This document shows positions 37,971-48,385 of a DNA stretch of 64,000 nt, piece by piece. The stretch's first letter is position 1. Each line of letters starts with the position of its first letter. A program made the position numbers and the translations under genes. Below the pieces are notes generated by a model. That model worked only from the letters and a program-made list of their open reading frames with translations, was not told where the DNA came from and searched no databases. This stretch comes from Acanthopleura granulata (taxonomy: Eukaryota; Mollusca; Polyplacophora; Chitonida; Chitonidae), in contig JABBOT010000012.1 of assembly GCA_016165875.1 (NCBI GenBank), positions 6,851,534 through 6,915,533 on the forward strand, in the 5' to 3' direction.

Positions 37971-39712
37971 AATACCTGTATACGGGCACTTTTCAAAAAT
38001 TTGCCGAAAGAGGGCGCTGCGCCGCGTGACAAGTTCCTGAATGCCCCATTCATCTGACCTCTTGGAATGTGGAGATTTTATTGGCCTTATGTTACACAAA
38101 CTTCACCGCAGAGTTTGATATACCCGGATCAGAATAGGAAATTCGCTGACCATTTATATTACCTGCTGAGGTCAAAAAGAAAATAAATTGGAGAAAATGG
38201 TAATCAAATGAGCGGTTGTATGTTTCCTTCTTGTATACCTGAATTTTTTTTCTCAGCGTCTGACGCACCGGGCCATATACCGGTACTATGTACTAGGACT
38301 ACAAGTGCAGGTTGACTGTCAGCAAGACTCGAGTAATATACACCGGTCCACCGCTGCGTAGTTTTCTACCGCAACTTTCCTAAATAACATCGTAGTGTAT
38401 CGGTCGATTCCAAGCTCTATACAGCGCAGGCCTGTATAAAAGTAGGCCTAAGTGAACATACAGCTTTGATTGGCAGAAATACATGATAAATAATTAGCTT
38501 AATTGGGCAAAGCGCGACTTCACATGAAAACATACACAAACTCGTAGGCCTCGAGCACATATACCACAGTTAAAATGTAGAAATACATTACACGTATTTA
38601 CATGAAGTGTCTAAACGCAGAATTAGTTACCTATGTGTTACAGACGTAGGCCTACATGTATAGTCGGCCACATATCATTTGCATATGAATGTGGGTTTGC
38701 AAGATTCAAGGTCAAACTGGGCAGAGGTAAATTGTTTATTTTTTATTTTACCTTTTTCAAAACTCTTCATCCTGATGTAGGCCCTAAATTCATTCTCTCG
38801 GCTCAGACTGAATATTGAATCAAAATTCTTGCTTTCTTCACTCATTTTTTTTTACAGTGGGCCTGTAGGTACCTACAGTAGACTTTTTCATGTATAAACT
38901 TAGGCTTATATGACGACCGTTACATTTATGTCCGGCATCGATGGTAGAACAGAATGGTTTATGGCAGATTTGAGTCTGAATGACCAAGCGCTTACAATAT
39001 GACGCCTGAATAACATTTAGCATTTCTTTGCCGGGCAACGGATATTAACAAAAGCTGTAAAGAAAGTCAACATAAACAAAAATATCGTGAGTTTAACTGT
39101 TCCTTTGTAGGTTTTGCGCAAAAATATATATTTTGAGTTACCTTGTAGGCAAAGAAATTACGCAGTCAAAATGTTTTTATTTATCTTCGTACTTTTTTAA
39201 ATACACCCGGAAAAATAAGAATACCTGTATTCTTAAAAACGAATGTAGGGGTAGAGGATTTTAACAGTGTTTTTAAAAGAATGGACGTTTCAAGTCCAGT
39301 TATGTTTGAATTGATATAGGCATATTGGCCTCTACATCTCTCTCCACACCCGATTAAAACCGTCACAAGCTCGGTGTCTCTATGAAATGCATTATTCGAA
39401 AATTCGCTTTTGTATGACTGCTTGTGGTTCTAGTTTTTCCCACAAGAGATACCAAATCGTGACCCACTTCGCCTATCTTCGGGTTTACGTCGAGAATGAC
39501 CGAATCTAGGAGTAGATCGAGATTTCCCTATAAAAAGTATAGCAGATTGAAGAGACACTGGGTAATACAATCGTGCTTGTATTTCAAGGGAGGTAATCGA
39601 GTTCGGTGGTCTCCAACGAAGGAGACGAGAAAGGTATATGCAAATTTGTTTGTTTTTTTTTTTGCGGAAGGAAACCGGGATTCTACAGCGTTTGTCAAAG
39701 ACGAGAATACCT
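37971..39712. promoter_or_regulatory. Divergent intergenic region between PAK4 and MACROD
   Basis: About 1.7 kb separates the candidate minus-strand first exon of PAK4 from the MACROD start codon, so the two promoters face away from each other. No TATA box could be assigned. Nothing else was recognised. Confidence 0.35.
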
Positions 39713-42700
39713 ATGTTCAGAAGTTTAGTGTCGCGCATTTTCACCTGTAGCCTCTTACACGACAGTCTTGGGAACATAAGACATGGTCTGAGTTCGACTG
39801 ACAATCTATACGTCTCCCACAACGTTGGGAAATTTGTTACGATGTCTGGCCCGCTCGACAAAAGTCACTCGTCCATAACGAAAGAGGAGAGTCCTTCGAG
39901 AAAACCAGCTGATAATGAAAATAAGTCGGCGTCATGTCCGAAAGTTGGAGGAGATGGACAGCAAAGAAGACGGGTTACCGGAGGAGCGGTCGTCCAAACT
40001 GATAGAGGTATAAGAAAAGGAAAGAAGAAAGTGATACTGTCACATGGGTGATGATTTGATCGCATGAAACCGTCAAAGTGGCCAGGCTGCGATGCCCATA
40101 CACAGGCACTCGGTAGACTGAATACTGTACACTATATAGTGTATAGTGGAGATCATACCGAGTGCCTGTGTGTCCATATCATAACCAGAAAACTGAATGC
40201 ATTTAAGAAATAATTGCTTCAATTACTGCTTAAACGCTGTGATAACTGCAGGGAATGAAGCCATTATTTCGAACACATCACCTGTTCACAGGCCTATACA
40301 TTTTGCAATAGTTTTCACTTTTTATTGAAATTATTCCTTTGGTATTCGTCTTCAAATTGATACCTACTCACTTCATTGACAACATGGTAGGTTGCTAGGT
40401 TGTCATACATGTGGCCCCCAGATTGCTTCGCTATTCCTGTCTGTATCATTGTCATAACAATGCCCAAATTTCTGACACAGCCAGTGACAATCAAAACATA
40501 ATATTGCTTTTGCCATCCTCATAATTATACCTTTTTTTCTGCATTTATTGCTCAGAAAAATATCTGAAACTGAGCAAAGAGGAGAAAAGGAAGCTGTACA
40601 AGTGTGGCTCCAAATTTACTTGTCCTGAAGACATAGCGACATGGCCTGAGTACCTGGAGGTGTATCAAGAAAAACATCGCATCCCTGGTGAGTATAGTGA
40701 AAGAGAGGTTTAAAACCAGTGATAGGAGTGGAAATGTTGTCTTAACCCATAAAGGAAGCCTCTCATCATTATTCGTAGGGACCTTGGTGACAGTGAACAC
40801 ACTGAACAGTTGGCAGAACATGTTTGATGTTTGGTGATTAGCATTTGAGAAGGTCTGAGAACTGAGGATCTGAGGGCTTGCCATTTCAGTCAGGCCTAAA
40901 TGCTTTACTTGCATGGACATGGAGGTGAAAATATGGCCCAAATAACATGATAGGTAATACAAAACCATGTTCTTGGCAACAAAAGCCCAAAACTGTGCTT
41001 TCTTGACATTCGCAATTTACTTATGCTGCGCATGTTCTTCCGTTATCTGACATTCTATAATTTTTGGTTTTTATAAGGAATAGACCTCATAAAATCATCC
41101 ATTGTTTTTGATTCCCCTACACCTTCTCATGTTATCTTCACTGCATCATCTGCTAACCACTGCCACAAGCAAGTGAAGTACTCAGATGTATTTGGTCTTA
41201 AATAGTACTAGCAGTGTGGGTTGTCTGCTCTAGGATGTAAATCTCACTTGGTTCCTTGTTTCCTGTCACCACCCGCATGTCATATTATCCCATGCATTGA
41301 AACTCACTATTTCATTTTTTGCCAGAAATTGTCACAAAAGATGAAATTATCACAGAATCTAACCGAATAATGATAATGAAAAATGAAAATTGTTTTGCAG
41401 CCCGCATTACGTGTCAAAAACATTCTGACAAAAGATCAAGTTGCATAGGCCTTAGCTGAAGGGTTTTGTTTTCATATCATTGTATTCTTTTTTTACAGTG
41501 AACAAACATACCACTGCCTACAAACTGAACCCCAAGCTTAACAGTAAGGTGTCTCTCTGGCGTGGAGATATTACAAGGCTGGAGATTGATGCTATAGTGA
41601 ATGCTGCGAACAATAGCTTATTGGGAGGAGGGGGAGGTAAGTAGTGTGCATCCAAGAGTAGATAACTCTGAGCTAGCATCCCTAAGCACTTGTGTATGGC
41701 AAGCGTCTATCACTTTTACTAATAACCTAAGTGATCCATTCCTCATAAACCCACGTAGTTGTTCGAGGTGCATTTATATACATACAGAAAAATATAATTA
41801 AACTTTGCGCGTAAATTTTCTCATGAGCCAGGTGACAAATTCCATTGTGATAGTGTATTTTCAGTGTAAATACAGATTTGAGTGTTTAGTGTTTTAGTGT
41901 GCTGTTGAACATACTCATGAGCAAGAAAGTATTTTGTACAAGTGTGAATTTTGTTACATAACTTTTGTTATTTTTTGCATGTTCATATGGTAGTTGATGG
42001 AGCGATTCATTCAGCAGCTGGCAGCAAACTTCGACAAGAGTGCTCCACCCTTGGAGGATGTGACACAGGAGATGCCAAGATGTCCGCGGGTGAGAACTGC
42101 ACAGTGCAAGTACTCAAATATTTTCAGTGTGATTGATCTGCTGGAGAAGTCAGTTGCACAAAGGGATCATAAGCCTAAGTTGATAGTAAATCACAATGTT
42201 CACAATGTAGCCCTCACTTGCGTGAAGGGATTGTAAGGTATTATAGTTGTAACCTTCAATCTGCATGACCCAGTTGTAGTTATTTTTTACTACATAACTC
42301 CCACAGTGTAGCAGCAAGGTAACCCAGGGTCCTCCTTTGTAAATCAGCATACAGAAAGGCCACCTATGCATGACAAAGGGTTTATTTCAGCTGAAGACCC
42401 TCTACTGTTCCAAACAGATTAATTAGGTAAAAACCTACGGGTGAAAGAAAACTGGAACAATTACAAATGTCATGAAGAATAAGACGAGTAAAGGTATCGG
42501 GCAAAACATTACAGATCGATGGGCGTTCACATGTACATGCAAATCCTGCCAATTTTGTACACGAACAATGAATATGTTACATGGCCGAAAACTATCATTT
42601 CTCTGCGATGCACGGACATAGAACTTTAGTGAAAGTTTGTCATCTGACATACATGTATATCGAAATGAGAATAAGAACATGTTTATACAGTAAGTCCGGT

Positions 42701-45700
42701 TCACAGGTCACATCTCTCCACATTTATACAGTAAGTCAGGTTCACAGGTCACATCTCTCCACATTTATACAGTAAGTCCGGTTCACAGGTCACATCTCTC
42801 CACATTTATACAGTAAGTCCGGTTCACAGGTCACATCTCTCCACATTTATACAGTAAGTCAGGTTCACAGGTCACATCTCTCCACATTTATACAGTAAGT
42901 CCGGTTCACAGGTCACATCTCTCCACATTTATACAGTAAGTCTGGTTCACAGGTCACATCTCTCCACATTTATACAGTAAGTCCGGTTCACAGGTCACAT
43001 CTCTCCACATTTATGCAGTAAGTCGGGTTCATAGGTCACATCTCTCCACATTTATGAACAATAATAACACGTCGTTGCTTTAACACAGGAACATATATAC
43101 AATTCGTTTACTTAAAAGGAATGAAAGACATGATAGAACGTACTCATGTTTTAAAGCACAAATTACTGTATAAATTGATGCGAAGTACTCACACTGTGCA
43201 TACTGCATCTCAACAGAAATTTAGCGAGGAGCACGAATGATTTGGTGTGGGAGCAGCTATAGTAGCTAGCAGACAGAACCTACCTCCTTACACAGAAGCT
43301 TATTGTTACTAAGTAACAGTTCATATTTACCATCACTCAATTACAGTAAACTTTGAATACAAATACTTGCCTTGGGTAGACTGCTAGTATTTTTACCATG
43401 GATTATAAAGATTGTAATCAATTGTAGCTACAATTCCTTTGTGCAAATGGGCTGTGACATTTTATTCGGAAGTAGATGGTCTTCAAGTGTCTTGCATTAA
43501 GTCATACGTTGAATGAGAATTCACCCCGGAAACAATCTTGAGATCAAAATAACATCAGAAGTATATAATCGATGATAATTATGACCATCATTTCATTCTA
43601 ATTTGAAATTCTTTGTTGGACAGTTCAGCCTTCCAGCCCCCTCTTTCTGTGATCAGTGTAAACAAACAAATGTAATTCAAATAAATTCACAAAGCAGTTT
43701 CTCTTTTTACAGGATACAACCTTCCTGCAAAATGTAAGTACACTTTAATTTTTAATATCTAATGTGATTTCGTTTGTGTTGGTCAAGCAAAATTATGGAT
43801 GTTGTTTCAGACTTTAGCATTTGTATTAACACTTATTTTGTCACTGCATTATGTAGTAAAACTACTTTAGTGATGTTTAATAATTTTTTAATGCCATGTC
43901 AGTTGGGTATTGCTCAAAGACGCCTTGGCAGACACAGGCAGATGAGAGTGATCTCCCCTCTGCTGTCTAGCTCTGTATGTATGACCTTGGTGTGTTTGCC
44001 AGATGTGATACATACTGTAGGACCTATAGGAGAAAACCAGAAGATGTTACACAGTGCCTACAAAACCTGCCTGAAGATTGTCAAAGAAAACAAGATTAGA
44101 ACTGTGGTAAGTTGACAAGGGTATTACCGTTTGGTGCAAAGCTGAAAAGCTTCGAAAAATGTATGACACAGCTGAAGTAGGTATTAGTGTTATTTTCAAC
44201 AGGTAGCAATAATTATTACAGGTATTTTGATTTAAACATCTGACATACAAGTATAATGTATTAAAACAGTGATAGTGTTGATCTAAATATATTTGTTTGT
44301 TCTTAGTTATCTGATGTTTTTTTTTTAATTTATCTCCAGGCGTTTCCTTGCATATCTACAGGGATCTATGGTATGTATCAAGCACATTGAACAGTGAATG
44401 TGTCATTGAGTTGGAGGTTTATTCTTTGATAGATATAAAGATAGTGGGTGTATTTTAGATTTCCGTATCCTCATTGGAGCAGCTCTTGTCCACTGAGGTT
44501 ACAGGTTTAAAGCTAACCCTTGCTGTTATCGACTGGGTTCCTCTGACTGGGCAGTTTATTGCGCCTACAAGCCTTACTTCTGTTATCAGAGTAAAATATT
44601 TGTGCATACCAGTACAGCATAAGATGCCAATTGTGTAAATAAACAAATAACTAAATACACACCTCTCACATTGATTCAAGGAATCGTTTCACATGACTTT
44701 CAGGATACTTGGACCTGAAGTCTGGAAACCATTTGCAAAACTTTCTGAAGTTGTTAATTCTTTTTCTTCAAATCAAGGCTACCCCAATGAAACAGCGGCC
44801 CCATTAGCCATAGAAACCGTGAGGCAGTTCCTTGAGGAGGATGGAGTCGCAGATATGGTGAGTTATCAGAGGTGGTGCTCAATGTAAACAAGGCCAGAGT
44901 CACAGGCTGTTCCATCCATCACACACCTTCTCTACAGCAGAGGTAATTCATGGCCCATTTACATGCAGGTGAAAAGTAAGAAATTTAAGAATGAAAACAA
45001 GTCAGTGTGACTTAGTTTTATGAGATCGCCAGGAGAATATCCCAGGGAAGTATGCTTTTTGAACAGATGATTTTAACTCCTTTAGCATATTATGCTGTTT
45101 TCCAAATCATTGCATACACAAAAAATTACACATTTCTTCATTCACAGATTGATCGCATCATTTTCTGTCTGTTTTTGCCTGTGGATGTGAAACTCTATGA
45201 AGAGTTCATGCCAGTGTATTTCCCCGTGGGAGAAAATGGTAAGTTGAGATTCAGCAAGCCTCCATTCCTGGATCTTGTACTGTAATTTCTAGGTCACAGC
45301 AAATAAGTTCATTAAAAAAAAAAAGCCATACACTTGATCAACTTTGTCGTAATATTTAGTATTTTTGAAAAATGTGTACTATAAAAAAATAAACTTTCAA
45401 CAAACACTCACCCTTATTTTTTTTCACCCTTGTTTTTTCTATATGAAATGTGTTATTTGTTAGTTGTAAAAAGTTATCGTCGTTAAAAATGTAGCTGCTT
45501 AATTCTGTGTTAGATTTGATGTCAGAATTATTTTTGATTAGTATTTTTTTTTTTACAGTGCATAAATAAAAGGGTTCAACTTTAAGAATGAAAACAAGTC
45601 AGTGTGACTTGAAGTGTGGACAATTTACACTCTTGCCATTTTGTTTCTTCTGGCTCAAAGCCCAGAGGACACTGATGGTTTGCTCTTTCTGTTGCAGAAG

Positions 45701-47123
45701 TTAATTCAGGCTGCAAAGATGAACATAGTGCTGTTACAGAAAACTCAACCAAACACAAGAAGTCAATGAAGGAGAAAACATGGGATGTTGGAGAAAAGGG
45801 AACTGTTGTAGTATCAGAGAACAGCCCACACACCAATACTGACGCAATATCTCACCCAGATGAAGAGAACTCATCAGAAATCATGTCTCCTGAAGTCACC
45901 AAAGGTACTACAGTTTGGTAGAGTGTTAGAGAAGTATAGCTCCACTAGTGGTTAGAGTGTCTGCCTTGAGGTCGTGAGATCCAGGTTCAAGTCTGGGTCG
46001 GGTCATACCAAAGACTTACCACATGGTACTTGTTGCTGCCAGTTGTGGCGCTCAGCATGGAGGGTTAAAGCAAGGAAACAGGACCGTTTGGCCCGGTGTC
46101 AGACTGGATGGGTGTCATGTCTGGTGTCTTTGGCATGATGTTCCAGTGGCAGCAGCACTTTGGCGGCAAAGGACTCGTCCTGCCACAAGAAGACACACTA
46201 TATATGCACACACCAGAAGGTCATAGGACTGAAACAATGTTACGTATGTGGTCAAACACCAAGCACTCACTCACACACTGTGTAGTAATGATTAAAATAC
46301 ATGTAATATCAGAATAGCTATTGATGATCTTATTTTTTAACATCCACCATTTGTCTTTTGAAATGTATTCATGATTGTCAGTCATTTGAAGTGTTGAAAG
46401 CTCATAATAGCCTTACCATATGACTTCCTCATCTAAAGCTCCACAAGGTTGTAATATCACCATGCTCATTTCAAGGTCATGCAGGCAAGGTCATATATGG
46501 CCAAGTGGTTCAGATGCTTGTTTTCATTGGCTAAGACCCAGAAGATGTGGTTTCAGTCCTGGCCATGGTTAGAAAATTTGTGGATTCACCAGCTCTCAAT
46601 CTTCATAGGGCCTTGATGACATTAGCTGGTTCATGGTGTTTGTACGGCATTTTGCACATTGTAACGTTCCCGTTGAAGGCCACTTGTCTTTCACCATGCA
46701 TATCTGTACATTGCAGGTAGGAAAGTTTGTCAGTCACTCACCAAATGTTGTTGTCTTATGTCAGACATTCTGGTTTTTCCCACCCGTAAAGCTGTGAAAA
46801 TTTGCTCCTTCTGTTTTCCAGACTTGATACCCAGTGGAATAAAAGACAACAGTGCTAGCACAGGGAAATCTTCTGAACAGACAATGTCTGATAAGGAAAA
46901 GGAGAAAACAGATCCTGCAGCAGAAGATAGAAATGCTGATTTGGCAGATAACAATACAGATGGAAATGTTATCGGTAGATCTCATCCAAAGAGACACGAC
47001 CCTCCACCACGCAAGTCTCCTGATGTGAAGAGAAAAAGTCCAGCTCATGATCTGGAAGAAGCAGTGGCTGGATGTGAAGAAATGGAAGCTGAAGACAAAG
47101 AGTTTGAGGCAGTGAAGAACTGA
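39713..47123 (+). CDS. MACROD: MACROD-type macrodomain ADP-ribosyl hydrolase
   Basis: Eleven coding exons: 39713-40007, 40556-40687, 41499-41636, 41994-42089, 43713-43733, 44003-44106, 44340-44370, 44778-44857, 45148-45238, 45698-45904, 46822-47123. They encode 498 aa with all phases in register. The macro domain (about residues 155-330) has [10 protein letters not shown] (173-182), the GGGGVDG loop (185-191), GYNLPAKYVIHTVGP and the [11 protein letters not shown] loop (263-273), which bind ADP-ribose in MACROD1/2. Known role: removal of mono-ADP-ribose from acidic residues and of O-acetyl-ADP-ribose. The start chosen gives [15 protein letters not shown]..., a mitochondrial-type leader as in MACROD1. 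The alternative ATG at 39842 (MSGPLDK) would skip it. After the domain comes a 169-residue charged Lys/Glu tail, as in MACROD2. It therefore resembles both paralogues and may predate their split. Confidence 0.9.
40095..40176 (+). repeat. Long inverted repeat or hairpin in MACROD intron 1
   Basis: ACACAGGCACTCGGTA (40100-40115) pairs exactly with TACCGAGTGCCTGTGT (40156-40171). The apex is a second palindrome, ACACTATATAGTGT. A mismatched internal section of about 12 nt lies between. The size and shape are pre-miRNA-like, but a tiny MITE is equally possible. Confidence 0.75.
42683..43058 (+). repeat. 41-bp minisatellite, nine copies, with a DR1 nuclear receptor site in each unit
   Basis: Nine units of 41 bp carry TTTATACAGTAAGTCCGG, then TTCACAGGTCACATCTCTCC. 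Spanning the join, every unit has GGTTCA-n-AGGTCA, two RGKTCA half-sites in direct repeat with a 1-bp spacer (DR1). Every unit also has GTAAGT, a consensus splice donor, about 24 nt after a CACAG acceptor-like string. The array lies in MACROD intron 4. Units differ mainly at one base after AAGTC, and the last unit is the most diverged. Confidence 0.93.
43713..43733 (+). CDS. 21-nt microexon of MACROD
   Basis: 'tttttacag' precedes GATACAACCTTCCTGCAAAAT, and 'gtaagt' follows. With the flanking split codons it encodes GYNLPAK-Y, the conserved segment before VIHTVGP in MACROD proteins. Skipping it would remove exactly seven codons without a frameshift. Confidence 0.85.
45935..46290 (+). mobile_element. 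tRNA-derived SINE, longest copy of the second family, in MACROD intron 10
   Basis: The head 'ctagtggttagagtgtctgc' and B-box-like 'aggttcaagtct' are followed by 'gggtcgggtcataccaaag'. The tail is 'aacaccaagcactcactcac'. It contains an internal ~100-bp block (gtgtcatgtctggtgtcttt onward) shared with 48040-48275 and missing from 15733-16012. The open frames within it are not genes. Confidence 0.65.
46485..46670 (+). mobile_element. SINE with tRNA-Leu-like head in MACROD intron 10
   Basis: 'tggccaagtggttcagatgc' fits an A box and 'tggtttcagtcctgg' fits a B box. A 'ggattcaccagctctcaat' body like that of 29440-29575 follows. Confidence 0.45.
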
Positions 47124-48039
47124 AATTTGAGCGCAGGCTGTTATAACCACAGTTTACTGCAGTGTTGCGTAAGTTCCGATAATAGTGTTCACCAAAGCAA
47201 CTGGATGTTATGTTCTGACTTTAAAAACAAGGAGTCCGAATTCCGTCCTGTTACACTTGAATTGACCTATTGCCAGTCTCATTCAGAACATTGTGACCGC
47301 CCACGACTGCCAGTCAGAATACCGTTATTGATATTTATTGCCTGTCAAGCAAACAAGTTTGAATGGGCTCATATTTGCTGAATGTGGTCGTCATTGGTGT
47401 GTCGGTCTGTCAGTGGTAAGGGAAGCCTGCCCTCTAAGTTTTTCAGCATTTCTTCTGTACATTGTAGGCCACTATAGCTCCTCAGCAAGGAGGTTTTGTT
47501 TTCAAATCCTCCTGAATCCCGTTAACACACATATTTGGCCCCAAAGTCCACGGCAATTAATTGTACAGATTATGTAATCACCCTCAGCCACATCAGGACT
47601 TCTGACAAAGGGACAGCACTCTGTACTATTACAAAAGCCAAGGTGATACATTCTAGCAATGATACGGAAAGGATTATACATCTGGATAACCCCCAAAATG
47701 TAATGTACATGTATTAATGCTTAGCCCAAGGTCAAGTGGTGCACCCAATTTCATCCAAATTTATAGGCGTATAATTATTGTGTGAAGTTAATGAAAAATG
47801 GGCAGCTAGACAGATGAAGTCCGTCAGACAAATCACTTTCTTGTGGGAATAGTTGTGTAACAGTACTACAGGCACACAGTAACAGCGTGTAAAGGAATTT
47901 CACTGTAGCGTACCAGCGGCTTTAATAGCTCAGCTTAAAACTGACACATTCATCAGATCTCCTGGGGGACAGGATGTTTTCCAAGTAGGCTCAGGTATGA
48001 TGCATGGGCTCAAATTAGAGAAATGAGTGAATTACAATT

Positions 48040-48275
48040 GCTGTGGAAGGTTGAGTCCATGCTGGCAAAGTGCTGCTGCCAGTGGAATATCATGCCAGAG
48101 ACACCAGACGTGACACCCCTCTCAGTCACGTTATACTGAAACCTGGCTGACTAGTCCAGTTTTCCTCGCTGTGACCTCGTAGTGCGGAGTGCCAAGCTAG
48201 GTAGCAACAAGTGCCATTTTAAAAGTCTTTGGTAATGACCCAACTCGGGTACTGTTGAAGTCTGGATTGTTCAAG
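48040..48275 (-). mobile_element. SINE fragment, second family
   Basis: Read on the minus strand it carries 'aaagacttttaaaatggcac', 'tctggtgtctctggcatgat' and 'ccactggcagcagcacttt', matching the internal block of 45935-46290. Confidence 0.5.
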
Positions 48276-48379
48276 TTATTTCAAAACCTAGTTCATGTGT
48301 TCTTGTTGATCTTACGAAGACTGTGCTCATACTGGATGGAAGTGCGTTGTTACACTCACCTGGTTTGTGAGATACCAGG

Positions 48380-48385
48380 AATAAA
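48380..48385 (+). terminator. Candidate MACROD polyadenylation signal
   Basis: The first AATAAA noticed after the MACROD stop is about 1.25 kb away and beyond a SINE fragment. Weak evidence. Confidence 0.2.
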
